Below the pieces are notes generated by a model, which ran no database searches, was not told the origin of the DNA, and saw only the letters and a list, made by a program, of their open reading frames with translations. Positions 15,335-23,229 of a stretch of DNA of 28,961 nucleotides are shown here, in pieces. The stretch covers positions 1 to 28,961 of the forward strand of contig JAYVEB010000203.1 in NCBI GenBank assembly GCA_043749095.1. The letters run 5' to 3'. The position numbers and the translations under genes are program-made. How positions within the stretch are numbered: the stretch's first letter is position 1; each line of letters opens with the position of its first letter. The stretch is from PBB1 sp043749095. Its GTDB lineage: Bacteria > Pseudomonadota > Gammaproteobacteria > Burkholderiales > Burkholderiaceae_C.

Positions 15335-16939
15335 TCAGTCGGGTACGTGTTCGCGCAGCCGCGGCGCGATGGTGCTGAGGAAGCCAGTCAGGCGTCGATC
15401 GGCAGGCGCGATGTCTTCGGTGGGTGGTACCGGTGTGACCAGCCGCATCAACGCACCGTCGGAACGGTTGCGAAGCAGGGCGTCTCGCAGGATGTACCAC
15501 TTGACGGCGAATTCACTGGTGAGCACGCGCCCGCGCTGATCGAACCAGTAATACACCAGCTGGCGTTGATCGCCTTTCTGGATGATGGCGCGGTTGACCG
15601 TCATCGAACCGGCACCACCGGCAAGCGTCAAGACGGCATCCTCGATCTGCTCGATCTTCCATCCGCCACCGGGCATGCAGGTGCGTGGTGAATGCGAGGA
15701 CTCGCCGCTGCTCTGGCTGGCGTAATACGCGCTGTAGAGATTGATCCACGGCTCGCCGTTTCGCGCAAAGTTGGCGAGCAGGTAGTCGTCGACTGCCAGC
15801 GTGGCCAGCACGTCGCGATCGAGCTGGTCGGGCTGGCCGACCCAGTTGCCTGGCAGGTGCATCGAGAACTGCGAATACGGCGCGCGTGGCGGCTGAATCT
15901 GCGTGCGCTTCGGTGACCACAGCGCGATCGCTGCCACGCCCATCAGCAACAGGCCACCAACCAGCATCGGTGTCGGAAAGCGGTGGTACTGGATCGGCGT
16001 GCCGGCAGCGATGGGTTCCGGTACTTCCAGGCCGAACACCGCGCGCAGCGACTGCGGCCGGCCGCCGACGCGTGCCAGCAGCGTCATCTCCCCGATCAGC
16101 AGCACGATGCAGACCATGAACATGAACCAGCCTTCGAAGTCGTGCAGCATCCCTTCGGCCATTGCCGGGCCCCAGTGCTCGACGGTGACGCCAATCAGCC
16201 CGATGCGCAGGCTGTTGATCACGATGGTCATCGGGATCGTCGACAGCACGATCAGCCCCCGCTTCCATAGCGCACCCTGAAAGAAATAGGCCGCCAGAAA
16301 GCCGAGCACCATCAGCGGGAACAGGTACCGCAGCCCGCTGCAGGCTTCGACCACCTGCAGCTTGTAGCTGCCGAGATCGATCACATTGCCTTCAAGGAAC
16401 ACGCTGATGCCGAACAGCCGGATCAGGCCGACGCCCAGCTCCGACGACAGCAGTTGCAACTGCTGCGACAGCTCGCGCAATGCGAACTGCGGCAGCGGGA
16501 TCATGAACAGCAGGATGCCCAGCGGTGCCGCAATCATCCGTGTGCCGCGCCAGCCGATGAAGCCCACCGAGAGGCCGACCAGCGCCACGATGAAGCCGTA
16601 CTGGCCGAACAGCCGGATGGCGCTGAATTCCCCCACCAGGCCGAGCAGCAGGCCCGCGCCGACCAGCAGCAGGCCGCTCCACGAGCCGCGCAATTCGACC
16701 TGGCGCAGCTGGTCGCTTTTCTGCCAGATCAGAAAGCCCGCGATCAGCGGGATGAAATAGCCGTAGCTGTATTCCTCGACCACCGCCCAGTTCGCCACCA
16801 TGAAGCGCAGCCCGGGCAGGAAGGCAGTGATCAACGCCATGCCGACCAGCGCGACCACGACCCATTGCGCCCGGGGCACCAGCCACACTGGGGCCGGCGC
16901 TGGCGGCATCGAATTCGGAGAGACGGAAGGAATGATCAT
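15335..16939 (-). CDS. xrtD: Exosortase with fused EpsI domain, XrtD-like
   Basis: 534 residues from the ATG at 16939, chosen because upstream in-frame sequence looks non-coding. The first about 310 residues are a multi-helix inner-membrane exosortase core with catalytic Cys200 (VVEACSGLRYLFPL), Arg245 (INSLRIGLIG) and a His at about 266 (LHDFEGWF). After another membrane helix near 340, a periplasmic EpsI-type domain carries Cys421 (CMPGGGWKIE). The enzyme cleaves C-terminal sorting tails of exported proteins at the inner membrane. The long fused form and the VPLPA-tail protein nearby point to exosortase D; exosortase A with fused EpsI is the alternative. It is co-transcribed with the TPR lipoprotein and divergent from the acyltransferase gene. 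Confidence 0.85.
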   Translation of the reverse strand: MIIPSVSPNSMPPAPAPVWLVPRAQWVVVALVGMALITAFLPGLRFMVANWAVVEEYSYGYFIPLIAGFLIWQKSDQLRQVELRGSWSGLLLVGAGLLLGLVGEFSAIRLFGQYGFIVALVGLSVGFIGWRGTRMIAAPLGILLFMIPLPQFALRELSQQLQLLSSELGVGLIRLFGISVFLEGNVIDLGSYKLQVVEACSGLRYLFPLMVLGFLAAYFFQGALWKRGLIVLSTIPMTIVINSLRIGLIGVTVEHWGPAMAEGMLHDFEGWFMFMVCIVLLIGEMTLLARVGGRPQSLRAVFGLEVPEPIAAGTPIQYHRFPTPMLVGGLLLMGVAAIALWSPKRTQIQPPRAPYSQFSMHLPGNWVGQPDQLDRDVLATLAVDDYLLANFARNGEPWINLYSAYYASQSSGESSHSPRTCMPGGGWKIEQIEDAVLTLAGGAGSMTVNRAIIQKGDQRQLVYYWFDQRGRVLTSEFAVKWYILRDALLRNRSDGALMRLVTPVPPTEDIAPADRRLTGFLSTIAPRLREHVPD

Positions 16940-17139
16940 GCCGCTTGCTGGCGTCCTGTGCACATGCCAACCCGCATGCGATCGACGAGGATAGCTTCGC
17001 TTTGTGACATGGGCGTGGCCGACGCGCGCCATGCTCGATGTCAAGCTGCGGACACATAGAGCACGTAGCCTCCGCGGGTTCGCATCTCAATCCGGTGCGC
17101 GATCGATTTCCCTGTGACCAGAATGAATCCCTGCGCTCC
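16940..17139. promoter_or_regulatory. Divergent intergenic region between exosortase and acyltransferase genes
   Basis: About 200 bases separate two divergent genes, so promoters for both must lie here or inside the gene ends. A perfect TTGACA is present on the minus strand (17044-17039), but no convincing -10 box lies 16-18 bases downstream. A short Cys-rich open frame of 16 codons (17123-17173) occurs at the right end. No clear operator is visible. Confidence 0.35.
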
Positions 17140-17733
17140 ATGCCTGTCGTGTCTTCGTCAGTACTGCTCGTGATGCCTGGCTCTGCGACGACACCGTCCG
17201 ACGACCCCTACTTGATGCCCAGCCTGTCCTGGGGCAATCGCGCGGCCCGGTCGCTGTGGTCGGTGACTCACACGCTGCTGGTGCGCTATTCGCCGCGCCC
17301 CTGCCACGCCTGGCGTGCGGTGGTGCTGCGGCTGTTCGGCGCGAAGCTGGGTCCGCATTGCCACATCTACCCCCGTGCCCGCATCTGGGCGCCGTGGAAC
17401 CTGGTGTGCGAAGACGCGGTCGGCATCGCCGACGGGGTGGTGGTCTACAACCCGGCCACCATCCACCTCGGCTCGCACTGCGTCGTGTCGCAGGACGCCT
17501 ACCTGTGCGGTGCCACCCACAACATCGACGACCCGGCGTTTCCGATGGTCAGTGCACCCATCACCATCGGCCCGTATGCCTGGATCTGTGCACGGGCGGT
17601 GGTGTGCCCTGGCGTGAACGTGGGCGAGGGCGCGGTGCTTGGCCTGGCCGGCGTGGCCACGGGCGATCTCGAGGCCTGGACGGTGTACGGCGGTGTGCCG
17701 GCGCGCGTGCTGCGCGCACGGGCGCGGCGATGA
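17140..17733 (+). CDS. WcaF-like hexapeptide-repeat acyltransferase
   Basis: 197 residues from ATG 17140. Starts at 17173 and 17215 are also possible; the family-like part begins only at MPSLSWGNRAARSLW (17215), and none of these has a good ribosome site. The protein is a left-handed beta-helix acyltransferase of the colanic-acid WcaF type. It has the N-terminal helix region, then VLRLFGAKLGPHCHIYPRAR, IWAPWNLVCEDAVGIADG, the acetyl-CoA/active-site region CGATHNIDDPAFPM with the likely catalytic His, and imperfect hexapeptide repeats to VYGGVPARVL. It would O-acetylate (or otherwise acylate) a sugar of the polysaccharide in the cytoplasm. Its stop overlaps the methyltransferase start (ATGA), so the two are translationally coupled. 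Confidence 0.88.
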   Translation: MPVVSSSVLLVMPGSATTPSDDPYLMPSLSWGNRAARSLWSVTHTLLVRYSPRPCHAWRAVVLRLFGAKLGPHCHIYPRARIWAPWNLVCEDAVGIADGVVVYNPATIHLGSHCVVSQDAYLCGATHNIDDPAFPMVSAPITIGPYAWICARAVVCPGVNVGEGAVLGLAGVATGDLEAWTVYGGVPARVLRARARR

Positions 17734-18392
17734 ACGCCGATCAGGCGGCGTCGGCTGGCACGGTCCCGGTGCCTGCCTGGTCAGACACCGATTCCGGATT
17801 CCACGATGGTCCCCGCAGCATTCACGCGCATGTGACGCGGCCGATCGTCGAGCAGCTCGCGAAGGCTGGCGCACACACCGTGCTCGACCTGGGATGCGGC
17901 AACGGCTGGTTCACCCAGTCGCTGGTGCGCTGCGGGTTCGAGGTGCTCGGTGTCGATCACAACGAGGCGGTGCTGCGCCAAGCGCAACAGCAGCGACCGT
18001 CGATCCGCTTCCGGGCCATGGATGTGCTGCAAGGCCTGGAGCCGGGCCTGTCGGAGCGCTTCGATGCGGTGGTCGCGATCGATCTGATCGATCACGTGAC
18101 GCTGCCGCGCCGGATGATAGCCACGGCGCTGGCCGCGTTGAAGCCTGGGGGGCTGCTGGTCGTGACCTGCGCCTACTACGGCTATGCAAAGAACCTCGCA
18201 CTCGCATTGACCGGACGCTTCGATTCGCGCTGGGACCCGTTGCTCGATGACGGCCGCGTGAAGTTCTTTTCGCGCGAGACGTTGACCGCCTTGATCTCGG
18301 AGTTCGAGCTGCAGGATCTGCACTTCCAGACCGTCGGCCGCATTCCCATGTTCGCGCGATCGATGCTGGTGGCAGTGCAGAAGCCTCTTTGA
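17730..18392 (+). CDS. Class I SAM-dependent methyltransferase
   Basis: 220 residues from ATG 17730, which overlaps the previous stop by ATGA; the frame stays open further upstream inside the acyltransferase gene, but only by base composition. Motif I is clear (VLDLGCGNGWF, residues 51-61) and followed by the acidic end of strand 2 (VLGVDHNE). Next come FRAMDVLQG, motif III-like FDAVVAIDLIDHV and the post-motif ALKPGGLLVVTCAYYG. The fold is that of small-molecule methyltransferases of the UbiG/COQ5 type. Coupling to the acyltransferase suggests it methylates a sugar or lipid-linked intermediate of the same polysaccharide. The acceptor cannot be read from the sequence. Confidence 0.9.
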   Translation: MNADQAASAGTVPVPAWSDTDSGFHDGPRSIHAHVTRPIVEQLAKAGAHTVLDLGCGNGWFTQSLVRCGFEVLGVDHNEAVLRQAQQQRPSIRFRAMDVLQGLEPGLSERFDAVVAIDLIDHVTLPRRMIATALAALKPGGLLVVTCAYYGYAKNLALALTGRFDSRWDPLLDDGRVKFFSRETLTALISEFELQDLHFQTVGRIPMFARSMLVAVQKPL

Positions 18393-18404
18393 GCAGGCTC
18401 TTTC
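18382..18404 (+). terminator. Weak terminator-like hairpin at the methyltransferase stop
   Basis: AGCCT (18382-18386) and AGGCT (18395-18399) form a 5-bp stem that straddles the stop codon and is followed by CTTTC. The stem is short, so read-through is likely. Confidence 0.25.
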
Positions 18405-18575
18405 GGACTACAACAATGACTTCTGTCGTCATCGAAATGTCACGAATGTGCGCGGGTGTGCAACAGCGGCCAAAGCCACTGCCTTCTTGTCCGATCGATT
18501 GTCGAACGACGCGTCACGATCGTTGGGCTTCGCAGGTCGCCATCCCCTGTCGGTGAGGGGCCTGCGGGTGCGGCG

Positions 18576-18591
18576 ACGCACACCGGTGCGT
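18576..18591 (+). promoter_or_regulatory. Hairpin in the leader of the SEP-tail gene
   Basis: ACGCAC (18576-18581), a 4-base loop and GTGCGT (18586-18591) form a perfect 6-bp stem that can be extended by GCG/CGC across a small bulge. It lies 30 bases before the ATG at 18622. The surrounding 229-base gap (18393-18621) holds a second short stem, ATGAC/GTCAT at 18416-18432, but no convincing promoter. Confidence 0.3.
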
Positions 18592-18621
18592 TGTCGCTCA
18601 CCGTCACTTGGAGTTCGTTCG

Positions 18622-19311
18622 ATGAGATTCGATTTTCACCGCGCTGCCGTGCTGGCTGGCGCTGCCTGGCTCATCGTGCCGACGGCGCAGGCCGCGACAC
18701 GGTGGACCGACTGGTCTGCCGCCACGACGACCGGCGTTGCCACATTCAACACCGTCAGCGGCAGCTTGTCGCTGGGCGGCACCCCGGTCGCCGTGACCTA
18801 CCGCGGCGCGACCGATGCGGTTCAGTTGTCCGGTGCCGACTGGTGGACTGTGGTCGGCACGCCCGATCCCTACGCCACCACCGGTGCACCCGACCAGCAC
18901 GACATCATCCGCTTGGTCGGGGGCGACGCCAGCCGTTACCAGATCAGTTTTTCGACGGCTGTCGTCGATCCGGTCATCGCCTTGCTCAGCGTGGGCGACC
19001 GCCACCACCAGGTCGACTATGTGTTCGATCAGCAGCCCACGCTGCTGAGCTCGGGTGCCGGTTGGTGGGGTGGTTGCGGCAGCTGTCTTTTTGTCACTGA
19101 CCACACGGTCAGCGGCCTCGAGGGGCATGGCGTGGTGCGGTTCACAGGCACCTACACCCAACTGAGCTGGTCGGTGCCTGAGGCCGAGTACTGGCATGGC
19201 TTCACCGTCGGCGCCGCGTCGGTCTCTGCGGTGTCCGAGCCGTCGGTGACTTTGCTGCTGGCCTGCGGACTGCTGGTCGGCGCGTTCCTGGCCAAACGTC
19301 GCAGCGAGTGA
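18622..19311 (+). CDS. Secreted protein with PEP-CTERM-like (SEP) sorting tail
   Basis: 229 residues from ATG 18622, with GGAG about 8 bases upstream; the frame is open further upstream, but this start gives a clean signal peptide (MRFDFHRAAVLAGAAWLIVP, cleavage near AQA-AT). The middle is Trp-, Gly- and Thr-rich and probably all-beta, with a Cys pair in WWGGCGSCLF that could form a disulfide. The C-terminus (205-229) has a motif, membrane helix and basic end: SEPSVTLLLACGLLVGAFL, then AKRRSE. This is the PEP-CTERM pattern with Ser in place of the first Pro. It should be exported and processed by an exosortase. The mature function is unknown. It ends 19 bases from the convergent beta-propeller gene. 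Confidence 0.82.
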   Translation: MRFDFHRAAVLAGAAWLIVPTAQAATRWTDWSAATTTGVATFNTVSGSLSLGGTPVAVTYRGATDAVQLSGADWWTVVGTPDPYATTGAPDQHDIIRLVGGDASRYQISFSTAVVDPVIALLSVGDRHHQVDYVFDQQPTLLSSGAGWWGGCGSCLFVTDHTVSGLEGHGVVRFTGTYTQLSWSVPEAEYWHGFTVGAASVSAVSEPSVTLLLACGLLVGAFLAKRRSE

Positions 19312-19330
19312 TCGGCGACGGCGGACGCTG

Positions 19331-21736
19331 TCAGCGCAGCACGATGGGGCTGCCCTGCGGTCCGCTGCCCCGCAGGTCGCCGATGTCGTGCCAGCCGTCG
19401 ATGCGCCAGCGGTGCACGCCGCCATGGCCCCATTCGTCGTTGTGGTACCAGTACAGGCGGCTGCCGTCGCGCACCAGCGTCGGGCTGAAGGCATTGCCGC
19501 TCTGGCCTGTCTGTTGCGAGTCCGACGCTTGTGTCGATGGCATTCCGAACTGGCCCAGGAACAGGCCGGACTCGTCGAAATGCATGAACTGGTTGGCCTG
19601 CCCGACGCGACCGGTGCGCAGATCCTTGTAGAACTCGCCGTGGTAGCCGTAGACGATGTGGCGTCCATGGGCCCACACCGCGTTGCCGCCGTAGGTGGTC
19701 GATCCGTCGACCGCTTGGGTCTGGAAGCTGCCCTTGCCGTCCAACGCGCCGCTGGGGCTGGCTTGCCACAGCCATCGGTTGCCATTCATCGCCGCGGCAC
19801 CGAGGTGGAAGCCTTCGTTGCCGACGACCGACTGGTCGAAGTACACCACCCGTTCTGAGGCGGTCATGGGGAAGCGTGGCGGCATGCCGCTGAACGCGCC
19901 GCGGTAGTGGGGCGTGCCGGGCAACGTCGGCACGCTGGCCAGCTTCACAGGCACGGTGGCCCACACCGGGTCGCCCGCGCTGTCGAAGCCGGTCAGTGGC
20001 AGGCGCATCGCTGATTGGGTGCCGGGACCGGTCAGCGCATAGCCCAGGTCGCCGTTCTCGTACATGACCTTGGGCGTGGTGCCGGGCCAGGGTGCTGCCA
20101 GCGTCTTCACCACGCGCAGCGGGCCTGCGGCAGGCAGCTCGACGATCACGGTCCGGCCCTGCGCCGACACGATGCCGTAGGTGCGCCCGTTCGACAGTGT
20201 CTCGACGGTGGTGAAGCCACCGAAGCCGCCATTGAAGGCACGGTCGTCCTTCAACACGGCGGGCAGGCCGGCCAGCCAGTTGCGCACCAGCCTCCATGAA
20301 CGCCCGGGCACCAATGGGGCGGTGTTGTCGACGTCGAATTCCAGGAAATTCGCGAACACACGGCGCGGACTGCCGTGATCGACGGTCGAGGTGTAGACCG
20401 CCGGCAGGTAGGCGATCTGCGCATCGCTGCGGCCGGCGTTTGCAGCATCGGTCAACAGGTGCAGCATGCGGTTGTTGCAGGTGTCGACCACCCACACACT
20501 GCCGTCCCGTGCGGCCGCCAGCGCAGTCTGCTCGCCGCCGTCGCGGGCCTGGAAGCACAGCTTGCCGGCGCTGACGGCGGGGTCGTCGGCATAGCCGCCC
20601 AGAGCGCCCAGCATTGTGAGCTGCCGGCCCTGGGCGTCGTAGCGCTTGAGCTGCTGGCTGGCGCCGCCGTCCGCGACCCAAAGGCCGTCGTCGCTGCCGG
20701 GCGTGGCTGCGAGCGCCAGCGGTCGTGTCAATCCGTTGATCGTCGCCGTGACCCGTGGGTCGCGTTCCAGGTCGGTGTAGCGCAGCACGCTGCGGCCTGA
20801 GACGATCCACAGGTCGCCGCCGGGCGACATGGCCAGCTGGTTCAGCGACTTCGCATTCAACGGCAGCGACATCTCACGCAGCAGCGCGCCGCTGGTCTTG
20901 TCGTACAGCCGGATCAGATTGCGCCCGCCGTGTGCCACCGCGAGCACCCGCCCGTTGCGCTGCACCGCGAGGCCGGTGGGCGCATCGCCTGCGTCGGCGT
21001 GCAGGTCGATCACGCTGGCGTAGCTCTGGTCTGGGTAGCACGTCGTCGAGTTCGCCCTGTAGTTCAGGCACACCGGTGCGCCGGCCGAGAAAGTGGCGGT
21101 GCGGGTGGTGCCCAGATCGAAGGCGCCGATGAAACTGCTGTGCGACAGGCCGCCGCCGTTGGCCCAGTACAAGCGGGTTGCATCGGCGGCAATCATTGCG
21201 TACGACACGAAGGGGTCGGTCGAGGGCAAGGGGCGCGTGTCGTTCTGCGGGGCCGACAGCGCAAAGCCGTGCAGCCCCGGTTGGCCTTCGTTGTAGCCCA
21301 CCGCGTAGATCGCACGATCGCCCTGGATTACGAGGCCAGTCGGCGGCAGAAAGGCCCGGTGCAGCTGTGGCCCGCCGAAGCTGCCGCTGCTGTTGCCGAT
21401 CACGCCTTCCCAGACATAAGACAAGCGGTGATGGACGAGCCGGATCTCGATGTCCTGGGCCACCACCGGCTGCTCGCGTTCGTCGCGTCCGTTCCAGGTC
21501 TGCTGATGTGGGCCGGCCGGCAGCTCCTCGGCCCGCCACAGCGTGCGCAGTAGGTGGCCGTTGCTGTCGTAGACGCCGGCGCTGGTTATCGCGCTGCGGG
21601 GCAGGGTGAAGGTCCACGGGGTGGCTTGTGCCGGTGCGGCGTCACGGCCCGCCGGGGTCTGGGCTGTGGCACCGATCGGCACGGCAAGCAGGGTTGTGCA
21701 AACGCCGGCCAACGCCCGCCGCAGGGCGCGGCGCAT
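19331..21736 (-). CDS. Large secreted beta-propeller-like protein with FlgD-type Ig domain
   Basis: 801 residues from the ATG at 21736; a GTG at 21748 overlapping the upstream gene is the alternative. The signal peptide is clear (MRRALRRALAGVCTTLLAVP, cleavage near ATAQ-TP). Residues about 41-105 match a FlgD-type Ig-like domain (GVYDSNGHLLRTLW, AGPHQQTWNGRDE). The remaining about 690 residues form NHL/YVTN-like blades with repeats such as GLAVQRNGRVLAVAHGG, LNQLAMSPGGDLWIVSG and LAAARDGSVWVVDTCNNRML. No membrane anchor or sorting tail is present, so it is probably periplasmic or extracellular. Propellers of this type bind or sometimes cleave polysaccharide, but no catalytic residue can be named. 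It lies downstream of a glycosyltransferase gene in the same operon. Confidence 0.8.
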   Translation of the reverse strand: MRRALRRALAGVCTTLLAVPIGATAQTPAGRDAAPAQATPWTFTLPRSAITSAGVYDSNGHLLRTLWRAEELPAGPHQQTWNGRDEREQPVVAQDIEIRLVHHRLSYVWEGVIGNSSGSFGGPQLHRAFLPPTGLVIQGDRAIYAVGYNEGQPGLHGFALSAPQNDTRPLPSTDPFVSYAMIAADATRLYWANGGGLSHSSFIGAFDLGTTRTATFSAGAPVCLNYRANSTTCYPDQSYASVIDLHADAGDAPTGLAVQRNGRVLAVAHGGRNLIRLYDKTSGALLREMSLPLNAKSLNQLAMSPGGDLWIVSGRSVLRYTDLERDPRVTATINGLTRPLALAATPGSDDGLWVADGGASQQLKRYDAQGRQLTMLGALGGYADDPAVSAGKLCFQARDGGEQTALAAARDGSVWVVDTCNNRMLHLLTDAANAGRSDAQIAYLPAVYTSTVDHGSPRRVFANFLEFDVDNTAPLVPGRSWRLVRNWLAGLPAVLKDDRAFNGGFGGFTTVETLSNGRTYGIVSAQGRTVIVELPAAGPLRVVKTLAAPWPGTTPKVMYENGDLGYALTGPGTQSAMRLPLTGFDSAGDPVWATVPVKLASVPTLPGTPHYRGAFSGMPPRFPMTASERVVYFDQSVVGNEGFHLGAAAMNGNRWLWQASPSGALDGKGSFQTQAVDGSTTYGGNAVWAHGRHIVYGYHGEFYKDLRTGRVGQANQFMHFDESGLFLGQFGMPSTQASDSQQTGQSGNAFSPTLVRDGSRLYWYHNDEWGHGGVHRWRIDGWHDIGDLRGSGPQGSPIVLR

Positions 21737-21740
21737 CACG

Positions 21741-23051
21741 TCAGACACCGACGGCGCGCGCGTGGCAGGGCGTCACTTCAGAACCCAGATCGGCCAGCAC
21801 CCGGCGCGCTTTCGCCGCGTACGCCTCCCAACCGAAGGCGCGGGCGCGTTGTGCGGCCCGCTGCCCCATCTCCCTGCGCATGTCAGGGTCCCGGTACAGG
21901 CGATCGAGCCGGTCGCAGATGGCATCTGCATCGCGTTCGGGGAGCACGAAGCCATCGATGCCGTCGCGCACGATGTCGGCCGGGCCGTTCGCCGTCACGA
22001 TCACCGGCAGGCCGCAGGCCATCGCTTCGAGCACCACCAGTGGCATGCCTTCGATCAGTGTCGGCAGCACGAATACATGGCTTTGGCGGTAGCGCTCGGC
22101 AAGCGCCGGCCGCGTCTGGTGCGGGATGTGCTCGAACAGGTCGGCGAACGGCCGCAGCGGCGCATCGCTGCCGACGATGCTGCCGACCAGCGTCAGGTGC
22201 GAGTCGTGGCGAGCGAATTGTCGGTAGCCGCGCAGCAGGTAGGCGATGCCCTTGCGCTGCGTCAGTTGCCCGGCGTAGATGACGTTGAACTGGTCTGACC
22301 GAGCCTGGCTTCCAGGTGGTGGTGGCGTGAAGGTATGAAGGTCGACGCCGTACGGCACCACGCGCATCTTGGAGCGCTCGATGCCTTCGGCGACGAAGCT
22401 GTCGGCCACATAGCCCGAGCCGACCAGCACCGCATCGGCCAATCGAATTTCCTCGTCGAGCCGTTCTTCGTGGCCTTCGGGCCAGTCATTGAAGCCCGGC
22501 CAGGTAACCGCGAACTCGGGCTCGCGCTCGTTCTCTTCCAGCCGCACACGGCGCCGCTGGCGGTGGTGGGCCACAGGGTAGTTCAGCACCGCCGAGCGTC
22601 CGCCAATCGAGTGCGCGGCTTCGAACGCCGGCAGCGCAAATCCTTCGTAGCCCACGATGCAGTCTGCGTACTGCACATGCTTGCATGCCGCCTGCGCCAC
22701 CGCTTCGCGCACCGACATCACCAGCTGGTTCGTCCACTGATGACGTTTGTGGGGCGGCAACAGATGCAGCCTGCCGATGGTCGCGGCACACAGGTCGGGC
22801 CACACACCGGCCTCGTGGGTCAGTGCGGCCAGCCGCGGGTCGCTCATCAAGCGCCGGCCGAAGGTGCGGGCGTAGGCGCGACCCGCCAGCGGCAGGGCCG
22901 ACAAGGCCCGCTCCCAATCGCGCCCCTTGTTCACATAGGGCCGCACGTAGGCCTGCAAGGCATCGCAGCCGGCCAGTGCCAGCGCCAATTGGTTCAATTC
23001 CGGCGAATTGAAATTCACCACCAGGGTGCGTGGCATCGATGCATCGGGCAT
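21741..23051 (-). CDS. GT4-family glycosyltransferase
   Basis: 436 residues from the ATG at 23051 (MPDASMPRTLVVNF); a second ATG at 23036 fits equally well. The GT-B fold is recognisable. The N-terminal acceptor domain is long. The donor domain has VIYAGQLTQRKGIAYLLRGY, then the E-x7-E signature at about 334-342 (EGMPLVVLE) followed by AMACGLPVIVTANGPADIV. The family transfers a sugar from a nucleotide donor with retention of configuration. It is the first gene of a minus-strand operon that also holds the beta-propeller protein, and it is divergent from another GT4 gene. No strong ribosome site is visible. Donor and linkage unknown. Confidence 0.88.
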   Translation of the reverse strand: MPDASMPRTLVVNFNSPELNQLALALAGCDALQAYVRPYVNKGRDWERALSALPLAGRAYARTFGRRLMSDPRLAALTHEAGVWPDLCAATIGRLHLLPPHKRHQWTNQLVMSVREAVAQAACKHVQYADCIVGYEGFALPAFEAAHSIGGRSAVLNYPVAHHRQRRRVRLEENEREPEFAVTWPGFNDWPEGHEERLDEEIRLADAVLVGSGYVADSFVAEGIERSKMRVVPYGVDLHTFTPPPPGSQARSDQFNVIYAGQLTQRKGIAYLLRGYRQFARHDSHLTLVGSIVGSDAPLRPFADLFEHIPHQTRPALAERYRQSHVFVLPTLIEGMPLVVLEAMACGLPVIVTANGPADIVRDGIDGFVLPERDADAICDRLDRLYRDPDMRREMGQRAAQRARAFGWEAYAAKARRVLADLGSEVTPCHARAVGV

Positions 23052-23178
23052 CCGGCCATCGTAGGAGGGCTTTGTGACGGTTCGATGCGCAAGGGCCCAG
23101 CCGGCTGCTGACTCGATACCGCAACATTTGATCGCTACATTGGAGCGCTTCGACTGCCACCATCGAGGAGCCCCGCAG

Positions 23179-23229
23179 ATGCCCTGCGTGTGGACCACCC
23201 ACCGCGCCCTGCGACAGACCTCGCCATGA
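23179..23229 (+). CDS. Possible 16-residue leader peptide coupled to the GT4 gene
   Basis: ATG at 23179 with a strong GAGGAG 8 bases upstream (23165-23170) opens a 16-codon frame, MPCVWTTHRALRQTSP, whose stop overlaps the start of the next gene as ATGA (23226-23229). The glycosyltransferase itself has no ribosome site, so translation of this small frame could deliver ribosomes to it by coupling. There is no run of one amino acid as in classical attenuators. The coding claim rests only on the ribosome site and the start-stop overlap. Confidence 0.4.
   Translation: MPCVWTTHRALRQTSP

Noticed and set aside
17039..17044. Perfect -35 box TTGACA on the minus strand upstream of the exosortase
   Set aside because: No acceptable -10 box at 16-18 bases; a single hexamer is expected by chance.
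19152..20810. 552-codon minus-strand frame overlapping the beta-propeller gene in another frame
   Set aside because: Arg/Pro-rich without blades or signal peptide, whereas the chosen frame shows a signal peptide and repeated propeller motifs.
23093..23107. Palindromes GGGCCC and CAGCCGGCTG between divergent glycosyltransferase genes
   Set aside because: Short GC-only palindromes are common in such a genome, and no promoter elements are arranged around them.
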